Of a stretch of 64,000 bases of DNA, positions 15,213-23,893 are shown piece by piece. A model generated the notes under the pieces. It worked only from the letters and a program-made list of their open reading frames with translations, searched no databases and had not been told where the DNA came from. This DNA is from an uncultured Aquimarina sp. (GTDB lineage Bacteria; Bacteroidota; Bacteroidia; Flavobacteriales; Flavobacteriaceae), in the NCBI GenBank assembly GCA_947496705.1, contig CANMDW010000001.1, positions 372,001 through 436,000 on the forward strand, read 5' to 3'. Position 1 is the stretch's first letter; the number at the start of each line of letters is the position of its first letter. The position numbers and the translations under genes are program-made.

Positions 15213-15754
15213 AAGTAGTACTGTTTGGACCAGAATCCACAGGTAAAACTACCCTGGCTAAACAATTGGCCGAGCATTACCATACCCATTGGGTGCCAGA
15301 ATATATGCGAGAATATCTTCAGAAAAAGTGGGATGCTTCTAGAGAAGTTTGTACATATGATGATCTGCTTCCTATTGCCGAAGGTCAAATGAAATTAGAA
15401 AATAAAATCACCCAAAGCGCAAACAGCATATTGTTTTGTGATACAGATCTTTTAGAATTAAAAGTATATGCCGAGGCATATTATGAAGGAACAGTGCCAC
15501 AAAGCATACACAAAATTTCATTAGAAAATGTTTATGATTTGTATCTTTTAACTTATATTGACACCCCTTGGATACCGGATGATTTAAGGGATAAGCCCTA
15601 TGAGCGAGAAGATATGTTTTTGCAATTTGAAGAATCTCTGAAAAAACATAACCTTCCACACATTATTATAAAGGGAAATAAAATAACTCGTTTTGAGAAA
15701 GCCGTTACAATTATTGACCAATTAATAGCACGACAAGGTGAACATCGCAGATAA
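15173..15754 (+). CDS. NadR-like P-loop kinase (ribosylnicotinamide kinase domain)
   Basis: 193 residues. Walker A is FGPESTGKTTLAKQ (about 13-26); CDTDLLELKVYAEAYY and the RDKPYEREDMF lid follow, as in the C-terminal kinase domain of NadR and stand-alone AAA_28 proteins. It lacks the nucleotidyltransferase and DNA-binding parts of full NadR. It probably phosphorylates the vitamin brought in by the preceding carrier. Begins 40 bases inside the transporter gene, so coexpression is certain. Confidence 0.82.
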   Translation: MEEKLRQQPGNCLKVVLFGPESTGKTTLAKQLAEHYHTHWVPEYMREYLQKKWDASREVCTYDDLLPIAEGQMKLENKITQSANSILFCDTDLLELKVYAEAYYEGTVPQSIHKISLENVYDLYLLTYIDTPWIPDDLRDKPYEREDMFLQFEESLKKHNLPHIIIKGNKITRFEKAVTIIDQLIARQGEHRR

Positions 15755-17303
15755 AGATATTAAGTTAATTAAATCCAAGGGATTAACCATCGATAAGGTG
15801 CTCTCTCAAATAGAAATCTTTAAAAACGAGATTCCGTATGTAGCATTAAGAAGTGCCGCTACCCTGGATAATGGGATTCTTAAATTTTCAGAACATTATC
15901 AGTCTGAGCTTACCAAATTGTATGACTCCAGATTATCAAATCTGAGAACTATTAAATTTGTTCCTGCATCGGGTGCAGCTACACGAATGTTTAAGGACTT
16001 GTTTCGGTTTTTGGATCATTATGAGTATGAGAAAGAAAGTTTGAACTCCTATACAAATCATGAAAAAGCAAATGCGATACGACTTTTTTTAATAGGATTA
16101 GAAAAGTTTCCTTTCTATGATATCGTAATGGAAAAGGTAAAGAACGTCTATCCTAAATTCGAATCTTTATCTGAAGGAAGGCAGCTGTATATTTTTGTAG
16201 AAATGATGTTGAAGGAAAAGGGGTTAAACTATGGCACTTTTCCTAAAGGATTACTGCCTTTTCATAAATATGCGAATAGTATAGCGACCTCTTTTGAAGA
16301 ACATTTATATGAAGCAGCAGGATATAATGCCAATGATAAAGGGGATTCCAAATTGCATTTTACAATCTCAAAGGAACACCTTGAAGCCTTTAAGGGCGAA
16401 TTCGAAAGAATTAAAAAGAAAGTAGAAGAAAAAACCAACACCAATTTTGATATTACCTATTCTTTTCAGAAACCAGAAACCGATACGATTGCAGTAACCG
16501 AAGACAACGAACCTTTCAGAACCGAAGATGGATCACTACTATTCAGGCCTGGGGGGCACGGTGCACTGATCGAGAATCTCAATGATCTTGATGCAGATAT
16601 TATTTATATCAAAAATATTGATAACGTAGTGGTGCGTAAATACCAGGATGAGGTTTCGGGGTATAAGAAGGTATTGGCAGGTAAATTGATAGAGATCCAG
16701 GATGAAGTATTCAGAATACTGAATGCCATCGATCAAAAAAACCCGACAGAAGCAGAGCTAAAGGATATCAAAAAGTTTTTGGTGCAGCAGCTTAATGTGA
16801 GATTACCGCTGGATTTTGATAAATTTTCAGATACATACAAACTACAGTTTTTGCGAGAATCCTTAAATCGCCCCATTCGGGTATGCGGTATGGTAATTAA
16901 TGAAGGAGAACCCGGAGGAGGCCCATTCTGGATCAAACGTGAGAATGGTAGGTTAATATTACAAATTATTGAAGCACCACAGATCAATAAAAGAGATCAC
17001 AGACAACAAAGTATCCTGGCTAGTTCAACACATTTTAATCCTGTAGATCTGGTTTGCGGAGTACGTGATTATAAAGGAGATAAATTTAATCTCATTGATT
17101 TTGTTGATCCCGATGCAGGGTTTATTACTAAAAAAACCATGAATGGCAACGTATTAAAAGCCCTGGAACTTCCCGGATTATGGAATGGTGCCATGTCAAA
17201 CTGGATCAGTGTTTTTGTCGAGGTGCCATTAACTACTTTCAACCCCGTAAAAACGGTGAATGATCTATTGAAATCAGCACATCAGGTAAAACTTTTTTCG
17301 TGA
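15738..17303 (+). CDS. DUF4301 family protein
   Basis: 521 residues, no signal peptide or membrane segment. It matches the Bacteroidota family DUF4301 throughout: KDIKLIKSKGLTIDKVLSQIE near the start, FVPASGAATRMFKDLFRF with a phosphate-loop-like Gly-rich segment (about 77-94), LFRPGGHGALIENLNDL and EGEPGGGPFWIKRENG. The GxATRMFK and RPGGHGALI patterns recall nucleotidyl-sugar transferases, so a nucleotidyltransferase-like fold is possible; function is unknown. Starts with GTG inside the kinase gene (17-base overlap) and ends with a 4-base overlap with arfB. Confidence 0.8.
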   Translation: MNIADKDIKLIKSKGLTIDKVLSQIEIFKNEIPYVALRSAATLDNGILKFSEHYQSELTKLYDSRLSNLRTIKFVPASGAATRMFKDLFRFLDHYEYEKESLNSYTNHEKANAIRLFLIGLEKFPFYDIVMEKVKNVYPKFESLSEGRQLYIFVEMMLKEKGLNYGTFPKGLLPFHKYANSIATSFEEHLYEAAGYNANDKGDSKLHFTISKEHLEAFKGEFERIKKKVEEKTNTNFDITYSFQKPETDTIAVTEDNEPFRTEDGSLLFRPGGHGALIENLNDLDADIIYIKNIDNVVVRKYQDEVSGYKKVLAGKLIEIQDEVFRILNAIDQKNPTEAELKDIKKFLVQQLNVRLPLDFDKFSDTYKLQFLRESLNRPIRVCGMVINEGEPGGGPFWIKRENGRLILQIIEAPQINKRDHRQQSILASSTHFNPVDLVCGVRDYKGDKFNLIDFVDPDAGFITKKTMNGNVLKALELPGLWNGAMSNWISVFVEVPLTTFNPVKTVNDLLKSAHQVKLFS

Positions 17304-17701
17304 ATACAGCGGTAGTTATAAGCGAATTAAAATTTAAAGGTGTTCGAAGTTCGGGTGCCGGGGGACAACATGTAAACAAAGTATCATCAAAGGTAGAACT
17401 CAGTTTTGATCTATTGGCATCAGCCGGGCTTACCGATGACGAAAAGTTGCGATTGAACCAAAAATTATCTTCCCGCTTAACCAAATCCGGAATCTTGCTT
17501 CTACAATGTGGAGATAGCAGAAGTCAGCACAGAAACAAAGAACTGGTGATTAAAAGGCTTCTGGAAATTCTTAAAGCCAATCTTTATATTCCTAAAAAAA
17601 GGAAAACGACAAAACCTTCTAAAGCTGCAATCAAAAAGCGTTTGGAAAGCAAGCAAAGACACGCTTTAAAGAAGGCTAGCCGTAGAAAACCTCCTTTATA
17701 G
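17300..17701 (+). CDS. arfB: Alternative ribosome-rescue factor / peptidyl-tRNA hydrolase ArfB
   Basis: 133 residues. The release-factor domain carries the catalytic GGQ (21-23, in SSGAGGQHVNKVSSKVEL). The C-terminal tail is strongly basic (KKRKTTKPSKAAIKKRLESKQRHALKKASRRK), as needed to enter the mRNA channel of a stalled ribosome. It hydrolyses peptidyl-tRNA on non-stop ribosomes without a stop codon. Start GTG overlaps the DUF4301 stop (GTGA), the last gene of the overlapping cluster. Confidence 0.93.
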   Translation: MNTAVVISELKFKGVRSSGAGGQHVNKVSSKVELSFDLLASAGLTDDEKLRLNQKLSSRLTKSGILLLQCGDSRSQHRNKELVIKRLLEILKANLYIPKKRKTTKPSKAAIKKRLESKQRHALKKASRRKPPL

Positions 17702-17896
17702 TATAATTTTGCTCTCTAAAATGTGTAATATTTCCACACTTTTGTGGGGACTCCACGGTTTTTAACAATCTTTTGGTTCTATTGCTTAAAATTTAAATCA
17801 TTGATTATCAGTATTTTAAATATTTTATTGAGCATCCTATCTCTTTGGAACAATTATTACTATTAATTATTATGTAAAAAATGTATAAATAACCCA

Positions 17897-18229
17897 ATGA
17901 AAAAGTTACCAATGATAGTAACAATTGTAGTAAGTATCTTTTCGGCACAGGGTGTTGTAGCTCAAGATGAATTAGCTCTTAATGGCAATTTTGAATATCT
18001 GGATTATGAATATGAGTTACAGGAATATACAGAAATAAATATTGTTGAATTACCCTTATCAATTCAAGAAGCTGCCGCAAGGGATTTTGAAAAGCTTAGG
18101 ATTGTAAAAGCATATATGTCTAAAGACAATACCTATAAGATTGTTTTAAAAGATAAAGAAAATAACACGAAAGTTGTATTTGCAAGCGCTAATGGCGAAT
18201 GGATAACGCCAAACGACAATAAATCTTAA
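17897..18229 (+). CDS. Small secreted protein of unknown function
   Basis: 110 residues with a signal peptide (1-22, ends GVVAQ). The mature part is acidic and Tyr-rich at first (EYLDYEYELQEYTEINIVEL), then has a PepSY/DUF2874-like alternation (LPLSIQEAAARDFEKLRIVKAYMSKDNTYKIVLKD) seen in periplasmic proteins that take a peptide strand. Own transcription unit with a terminator after it. The family link is tentative. Confidence 0.65.
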   Translation: MKKLPMIVTIVVSIFSAQGVVAQDELALNGNFEYLDYEYELQEYTEINIVELPLSIQEAAARDFEKLRIVKAYMSKDNTYKIVLKDKENNTKVVFASANGEWITPNDNKS

Positions 18230-18292
18230 ATCTAGGGGTAGAAAAAGGATATCGTTTTGCAACCAAGGACGATATAAAGTTGTTTAGTGCTA

Positions 18293-18326
18293 AAAAAGAG
18301 ACTCAATCCCAAGGGTCTCTTTTTTT
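18293..18326 (+). terminator. Rho-independent terminator
   Basis: Stem AAAAGAGACT (18294-18303) with GGGTCTCTTT (18313-18322), followed by a T run. It ends the small secreted gene before the response regulator. Confidence 0.85.
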
Positions 18327-18400
18327 ATGTTTTTATGCGAACTAAGTATTTTAAGTTGTAATTTTATAACATAGCTTTTTTTGGTAATAAATTATAATAT

Positions 18401-19750
18401 ATGTCTAAGATACTTATTGTTGAAGATGATGTTGCTTTTTGTACAATGCTCAAGACCTTTTTGCAAAAAAAGGAATATGAGGTCTCAACCGCATTTTCAG
18501 GTAATGAAGCTATCCCAAAGATCAAAGAACATATTTTTGATGTGGTACTGGCAGATGTAAGATTGCCCGATAGAGATGGTACTACTTTGTTAGACGAAAT
18601 CCTTAGCAACAACCCCAGTACTCAAGTGATCATAATGACGGGGTATGCCGAGATCAATATGGCAGTAAATGCTATCAAGCGAGGTGCTTTTGATTATGTT
18701 TCCAAGCCTTTCAATCCTGATGTGATACTACAAACTATAGAAAAAGCACTTCATAGTGATGCCTCCGATATAACAACCAATAATAAGGAAGCGATATCAC
18801 CCAACCCGCCAAAAAAAACTAATAATTCTTTTGTAAGAGGGGTAAGCGATGCTTCCAAAAAACTAAACGAATACGTGGCTCTGGTGGCTCCTACTCGCAT
18901 GTCTGTATTGGTGATTGGTGATAGCGGAACGGGGAAAGAGTATGTGGCCAGTAGTATTCACAGAGCGAGTAAAAGAGCAGATAAGCCTTTTGTGGCTGTG
19001 GATTGTGGAGCTATACCTAAAGAAATAGCTTCAAGCGAATTTTTTGGGCATATTAAAGGATCATTTACAGGAGCCGTAAACGATAAAGTTGGTCATTTTG
19101 AAGCCGCAAATGGAGGGACTTTGTTTTTGGATGAAATAGGTAATTTGAGTTATGAACTACAAGTTCAATTGTTGCGAGCCCTTCAGGAAAGAAAAATTAA
19201 ACCCGTAGGCAGTAATAAAGAAATAGAAGTAGATATCAGGGTAATTGTTGCCACCAATGAAGATCTTAGTAATGCCGTTAAGGAAGGAGAATTTAGAGAA
19301 GATCTGTATCATCGCCTGAATGAATTTTCTATAAAGGTTCCTCCATTAAGAGATCGAATTGAAGATCTGATGCTTTTTGCAAATCATTTTCTTGAAGAAT
19401 CAAATATAGAACTTGAAAAACATGTGGTTGGTTTTACAGATGAAGTATTAGAAGCTTTTAAAAAGTATGATTGGCCAGGAAACCTCAGAGAACTGAAAAA
19501 CATGGTAAAACGTTCTGTTTTGCTCTCTCAAAAAGATATGATTACTTTGGATTTATTGCCTAAGGACATTGCTAATGCCACCCATAATGCAAAACAGACT
19601 TATGGGCTGTTTAAGAATCAAAACGAACAGGAATTGATTCTTGATGCGTTGGAAAAAGCAAATGGAAATAAGGCAAAAGCAGCAAGAATGCTTTCTATAG
19701 ATCGCAAAACACTGTACAATAAACTAAAGCAATACGATATCAGTCTTTAA
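18401..19750 (+). CDS. NtrC-family sigma-54-dependent response regulator
   Basis: 449 residues. Receiver domain 1-120 with phospho-acceptor Asp52 (VVLADVRLPDRDG) and the MTGYAEINMAVNAIKRGAFDYVSKPF switch region. AAA+ domain about 145-375: Walker A GDSGTGKEYVASSIH, the sigma-54 loop as GSFTGA (usual GAFTGA), Walker B GGTLFLDEIGNL. Fis-type HTH at the end (NGNKAKAARMLSIDRKTLYNKLKQY). It activates RpoN promoters after phosphorylation. No histidine kinase is adjacent in the window. Confidence 0.94.
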   Translation: MSKILIVEDDVAFCTMLKTFLQKKEYEVSTAFSGNEAIPKIKEHIFDVVLADVRLPDRDGTTLLDEILSNNPSTQVIIMTGYAEINMAVNAIKRGAFDYVSKPFNPDVILQTIEKALHSDASDITTNNKEAISPNPPKKTNNSFVRGVSDASKKLNEYVALVAPTRMSVLVIGDSGTGKEYVASSIHRASKRADKPFVAVDCGAIPKEIASSEFFGHIKGSFTGAVNDKVGHFEAANGGTLFLDEIGNLSYELQVQLLRALQERKIKPVGSNKEIEVDIRVIVATNEDLSNAVKEGEFREDLYHRLNEFSIKVPPLRDRIEDLMLFANHFLEESNIELEKHVVGFTDEVLEAFKKYDWPGNLRELKNMVKRSVLLSQKDMITLDLLPKDIANATHNAKQTYGLFKNQNEQELILDALEKANGNKAKAARMLSIDRKTLYNKLKQYDISL

Positions 19751-19781
19751 TTGAATTATATACCAAAAACTCAAGGTGGGT

Positions 19782-20453
19782 TCAATAACCATAATTGAAG
19801 TAATAGGTAATAGATCCTTGTTGTTCTTCTAAATCTGATCGCGAAAACAATGCCTGCCTTGCATACTCCATAGCATTATCAAATAAACATTCGTTTCGGG
19901 TAGTAGATTTTTTTTTATCGACTTTGGCATCTATTACATAACCGTTTTTATTCACTTCAATTTTTACAACTACTCTACCACTTCCATTACAGGTATATAC
20001 CGGGTTTGGCAGATCAATTGATTTTCTGTTTTTTAAACTATAGGTAAGCGAACTGTTTCTGTTATTAGTTTCTTCTTCTTCAGGCTTTGGTTTCTCCTTT
20101 TTTTCATCAATAGCAATGTCATCTTCACTGGTCTGTGTTTCCTGGATTTCTTCAGCAGCTTTTTCAACTTCTGTTAAAGACTTGATACGCTCTTCGATCT
20201 CATCGTGATCCTCAAAATCTTCGTTATATGCCGAGTGTGTTCTTTTGGAGGCGATAAGCTGCCTGTCTTCTTGCTCCATCATTTCTTCTTCAGGCTCTTC
20301 TTCTTTGACAAGAAACTCTTCTGGGATTTCCATTAATATCTCAGATTGCTCTTTTTGCTTATTCATCATATTGATGTTATACAGGCTTAGAACAAAAATT
20401 CCCATCAACATAGATGTGATAATCAGGGCTTTATGTTTTTCTATAAACTCCAT
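19782..20453 (-). CDS. TonB-like energy-transducer protein
   Basis: 223 residues. One N-terminal membrane helix (about 10-30), a long acidic, Glu-rich linker in place of the usual Pro-rich one (EEEPEEEMMEQEDRQ), and a TonB C-terminal-type domain at 150-223 (VVVKIEVNKNGYVIDAKVDKK, then ITYYFNYGY). It would couple inner-membrane proton motive force to outer-membrane receptors. ExbB/ExbD are not nearby. Solitary gene, convergent with the response regulator. Confidence 0.75.
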   Translation of the reverse strand: MEFIEKHKALIITSMLMGIFVLSLYNINMMNKQKEQSEILMEIPEEFLVKEEEPEEEMMEQEDRQLIASKRTHSAYNEDFEDHDEIEERIKSLTEVEKAAEEIQETQTSEDDIAIDEKKEKPKPEEEETNNRNSSLTYSLKNRKSIDLPNPVYTCNGSGRVVVKIEVNKNGYVIDAKVDKKKSTTRNECLFDNAMEYARQALFSRSDLEEQQGSITYYFNYGY

Positions 20454-20607
20454 AGGTATCTATAACTACTTTTGTTATACAATATTTTATCTATTTAAAA
20501 ATTTTTAATAAGCTGAAAAATAAGCTAGTAAAAATTTTCTGCATAGATCAACCGTTTCATTTTCACATAAGAAAATTAATTATTTCTGTTGGAATGTAAA
20601 AAATAAT

Positions 20608-20628
20608 CCTGCCCGACGGGTCAGGCAG
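20608..20628. repeat. Palindromic REP-like repeat
   Basis: CCTGCCCGACGGGTCAGGCAG, with nested stems CCCG/CGGG and CCTG/CAGG. It lies in the gap after the truB stop and belongs with the palindromes at 5922 and 14293. It could act as a terminator for the minus-strand operon. Confidence 0.55.
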
Positions 20629-20645
20629 ATTTGTTTATGCGTATT

Positions 20646-21353
20646 TTATGTAGTTTCAATTTTTGTTTGTATCTGGTTTTCAAAAGATTGCACAGTAACA
20701 GCATCTTCAACCGAAAATGCCCCTATTCTGGTCCTTCGCAATCCAGTTAAGTGAGCCCCACTATGTAAAGTTTTTCCAAAATCATGTGCCAATGATCTGA
20801 TATATGTTCCTTTGCTACATACAACTCTAAAATCTACTTCAGGTAATTCAATCCTTGTGATTTCAAATTCGTGAATAGTTATTTTTCGTGCGTTTATCGC
20901 TACTGTTTCTCCTTCTCTAGCATATTCATACAATCGCTTACCATCTTTTTTTAAAGCAGAAAAAACAGGTGGGTACTGTTCTATTTCTCCGATAAAATGA
21001 GTAGTAGCTTGTTTTATGGTTGAATCAGAAATATGATCAATTGGAAATGTATGATCGATTTCGGTTTCAAGATCATAGGATGGTGTTGTCGCACCAAGAG
21101 TTATTGTCCCTGTATATTCTTTGACTTGCCCTTGAAATTCGTGAATACGTTTTGTGAATTTTCCGGTACAGATCACCAATAAACCTGATGCCAGAGGATC
21201 TAGGGTTCCTGCATGCCCAACTTTTATTTTTTTGATTCCAAAGTTTTTTCGAATATGCCAACGCAATTTATTTACAACCTGGAAAGATGTCCATTGCAGG
21301 GGTTTATCGATCAAAAGAATTTGACCCTCGATATAGTTTTGTTCGGTTAGCAT
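20646..21353 (-). CDS. truB: tRNA pseudouridine(55) synthase
   Basis: 235 residues, the short Bacteroidota form. It makes pseudouridine 55 in the T loop of tRNA. Catalytic Asp lies in HAGTLDPLASGLLVI; other marks are LIDKPLQWTSFQVVNKLR and CSKGTYIRSLAHDFG. It lacks the C-terminal PUA domain of longer TruB proteins. Last gene of the minus-strand operon, 11 bases after uppP. Confidence 0.95.
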   Translation of the reverse strand: MLTEQNYIEGQILLIDKPLQWTSFQVVNKLRWHIRKNFGIKKIKVGHAGTLDPLASGLLVICTGKFTKRIHEFQGQVKEYTGTITLGATTPSYDLETEIDHTFPIDHISDSTIKQATTHFIGEIEQYPPVFSALKKDGKRLYEYAREGETVAINARKITIHEFEITRIELPEVDFRVVCSKGTYIRSLAHDFGKTLHSGAHLTGLRRTRIGAFSVEDAVTVQSFENQIQTKIETT

Positions 21354-21364
21354 TATAGATGGGG

Positions 21365-22159
21365 CTATTTAATAAAACCAAAGCCAATGGCTAGTAAGCC
21401 AACAAGAATACAATATACGGCAAAATAAGTTAATTTACTCTTTTTTACTAAGGAAATCATCCAGGTACAGGCAAAAAGTCCCGAAATAAATGCTACAAGA
21501 AATCCAATAGCAATGGGGATCATATTCTCTGAAGAAAACGAAAGGTCTCCACTCACAATATCTTTGGCTATTTTTCCAAAAATCAATGGGATTACCATTA
21601 AGAATGAAAAACGTGCTGCTTTGGTCTTATCGTTTCCCAGTAAAACCGATGTAGAGATAGTAGCACCACTTCTGGAAATCCCTGGCAGCATTGCTATCGC
21701 CTGGGCAATACCAATCACAAATGCGTTGGAGCTGCTTACGGGTTTGCGGGTGCTTTTGGCCTTGTCGGCAAACCATAGTAGTGCTGCGGTAATAAGTAAC
21801 ATAAAGCCAACAAACATGATATTGCCTCCAAAAAGCTGTTCTAATTGTTCTTCAAAAAATAACCCTACCACGACTGCAGGGATCATTGAAATGATAATCT
21901 TAAGAGAAAAGAGGCTCTCTTCATTTTTTTTGAACCGGAAAAGGCCTTTTACAATCCTGAAAATATCTTTTCTAAATACTACAATGGTACTTAGCGCAGT
22001 CGCAAAATGTAAAACTACTGTAAAAAATAACGACTCTTCAGGAACACTGTTGTCTCCTAAAATAGCTTTTCCAAGCTCGAGGTGACCACTGGAAGAAACC
22101 GGTAAGAATTCGGTGAGTCCTTGTACTATGCCCAGAATAATTGCATCAATGATTTCCAT
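21365..22159 (-). CDS. uppP: Undecaprenyl-diphosphate phosphatase
   Basis: 264 residues, about eight membrane segments. It recycles the lipid carrier for peptidoglycan and other envelope polymers. Both active-site motifs are present: GLTEFLPVSSSGHLELG near the start and PGISRSGATISTSVLLG in the middle. Normal length. Lies between DUF3098 and truB, the standard Bacteroidota arrangement. Confidence 0.96.
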   Translation of the reverse strand: MEIIDAIILGIVQGLTEFLPVSSSGHLELGKAILGDNSVPEESLFFTVVLHFATALSTIVVFRKDIFRIVKGLFRFKKNEESLFSLKIIISMIPAVVVGLFFEEQLEQLFGGNIMFVGFMLLITAALLWFADKAKSTRKPVSSSNAFVIGIAQAIAMLPGISRSGATISTSVLLGNDKTKAARFSFLMVIPLIFGKIAKDIVSGDLSFSSENMIPIAIGFLVAFISGLFACTWMISLVKKSKLTYFAVYCILVGLLAIGFGFIK

Positions 22160-22224
22160 GTTGGATTTTGACTTTTCTTAAAATTCGATGCAAATATATA
22201 ATTACCGTACTACAAATTGTCGAA

Positions 22225-22500
22225 TTACTTCTTTTTCTTCTTATCCGGATTGAGCAGAATGGCATATACTTCAATTCCAAAGCCAATCAAAACAACTGTA
22301 GGTGCCAATCTGATTCTTCTGAAGTTATAGATATCAGGATTAAAAACATTGGGGTCATCACTTCCTCCGCCTGCCATAAGAATAAAACCAAGAGCGATCA
22401 CCGCTATCCCAATGGCCATAACGATATAGTTTTTCTTTCCAAAAACGTAATCTGGTGTATGTGGATTGTTTTTATTGGATTGTTTTTTTGTACTCATCAC
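22225..22500 (-). CDS. DUF3098 family small membrane protein
   Basis: 91 residues, two membrane helices (about 27-45 and 65-82) joined by a polar loop (GGGSDDPNVFNPDIYNFRRIRLAPTVVL), and a Lys-rich end. It matches the Bacteroidota family DUF3098, of unknown function, which usually lies between ftsX and uppP. A role in envelope or division assembly is only inferred from that order. Confidence 0.85.
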   Translation of the reverse strand: MMSTKKQSNKNNPHTPDYVFGKKNYIVMAIGIAVIALGFILMAGGGSDDPNVFNPDIYNFRRIRLAPTVVLIGFGIEVYAILLNPDKKKKK

Positions 22501-22586
22501 TATTAATTTTATCTATTCAAATCTGTTGTTTATGTAAGACAGATAGAATTTACCGTTTTGACCGTTATTATAAATACTTTAGACTA

Positions 22587-22970
22587 TTATTGGCTTATTT
22601 CGTTATAAATAACCTTATTATTTAGCATTAATTTGGATATATGTCCCATGTTACTGTCACGGGTAAAGATAGTCCATCTTTTTACAACATACAAAATTGC
22701 ATTTTTATGCAATAGATCTGTGTGTAATTGTGTTACCGTTAAGTTATAATGTAACCCACGATTAATATAATAGTAGTGTTCATCATTTTCTAAAGTAAAC
22801 ACAATATCAAACCCGGGCCCTTCTTTGATATCGATTATTTTACCGGTGATTTTCATTACATCGTCTGGACCTACGTCACGTACAGGTCGAAAAGTTTGAA
22901 TTGCAACGATCATAACCGCAATAAAAAGCACAAAAACGATCGAAAACCAGATTTTACCAATTTTTCCCAT
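22587..22970 (-). CDS. Membrane-anchored protein of unknown function
   Basis: 127 residues. One N-terminal membrane helix (8-26), then a soluble, strand-rich domain (KITGKIIDIKEGPGFDIVFTLENDEHYYYINRGL) with the look of an OB-fold-like or small beta-barrel domain on the periplasmic side. I do not recognise the family. Its start is 2 bases after the lgt stop, so it is cotranscribed with lgt. Confidence 0.7.
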   Translation of the reverse strand: MGKIGKIWFSIVFVLFIAVMIVAIQTFRPVRDVGPDDVMKITGKIIDIKEGPGFDIVFTLENDEHYYYINRGLHYNLTVTQLHTDLLHKNAILYVVKRWTIFTRDSNMGHISKLMLNNKVIYNEISQ

Positions 22971-22972
22971 GC

Positions 22973-23800
22973 TTATATCGTTAACGGCCGTATTCTCTTT
23001 TTACTAATGACTAATAAAATTATTCCTATAACAATAAAAGGAATACTCAACAATTGACCCATATTCAAGGCCATACGATCTTCAAATGCGACTTGATTTT
23101 CTTTAAAAAATTCAATAATTAATCGTGTAGAAAACAATGTAGTCAATAAAATTCCTAACAGGAATCCTTCTTTATGGGGTGTCTGGGTATTTTTGTATAG
23201 ATACCATAATATACCAAAAATGATCAAATAAGAAAATGCTTCGTATAGTTGTGCAGGATGTCTCGGGATTAGATCATCTCGCATAAATATTACTCCGTAA
23301 TTGCTGTGAGTTGGTTTTCCGTAGATTTCAGAATTCATAAAATTTCCGAATCGTATAAAAGCACCTGTAATGGGTGCTACTATAGCGATACGATCCAACA
23401 CCCAAAATACGGGAGTCTTGTATTTGCGACAATATACAATAATAGCCAAAATAGCACCAACACTACCACCATGGCTTGCCAATCCCGTAAATCCTGTAAA
23501 GGTCCATGTGCCATCTACGATTTGAAATGGTAGAAAAATCTCCAGGAGATGTTCAGAATAGTATTCAAAATCATAAAAAAGGCAGTGGCCCAATCGCATA
23601 CCAACCACAATCCCAACCATGAGGTATGTAGAGAGTTTCTCTAGTTGCTCCAGGGGGATCTGCTCTGATTCATAAATGCGTTTGACAATCTTATGGGATA
23701 AGATGATGCCGGAGACAAATAATATTCCGTAGTATTTTATAGGAAAAGTATCAAATACTGTAAAAATTTCAGGATCAACATTCCATTCTATAATTCCCAT
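22973..23800 (-). CDS. lgt: Prolipoprotein diacylglyceryl transferase
   Basis: 275 residues, about seven membrane segments. It adds diacylglycerol to the lipobox cysteine of prolipoproteins, the first step of lipoprotein maturation. Signature region: TGAFIRFGNFMNSEIYG, with HPAQLYEA and HGGSVGAILA around it. Full length. It sits between ftsX and DUF3098, where I would not expect it in the usual flavobacterial gene order. Confidence 0.95.
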   Translation of the reverse strand: MGIIEWNVDPEIFTVFDTFPIKYYGILFVSGIILSHKIVKRIYESEQIPLEQLEKLSTYLMVGIVVGMRLGHCLFYDFEYYSEHLLEIFLPFQIVDGTWTFTGFTGLASHGGSVGAILAIIVYCRKYKTPVFWVLDRIAIVAPITGAFIRFGNFMNSEIYGKPTHSNYGVIFMRDDLIPRHPAQLYEAFSYLIIFGILWYLYKNTQTPHKEGFLLGILLTTLFSTRLIIEFFKENQVAFEDRMALNMGQLLSIPFIVIGIILLVISKKRIRPLTI

Positions 23801-23893
23801 ATTTTATTATTCAATTTGTTGTCTATGAATAGTATTCGAAAACTTGTTGTTTTGTCTCCCTTTTTTTGGAGATGTCCAAAGGACAGAGGAGCT

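Noticed and set aside
21513..22085. 190-codon plus-strand open frame opposite uppP
   Set aside because: It lies wholly within uppP, which has intact motifs; the product has no recognisable pattern.
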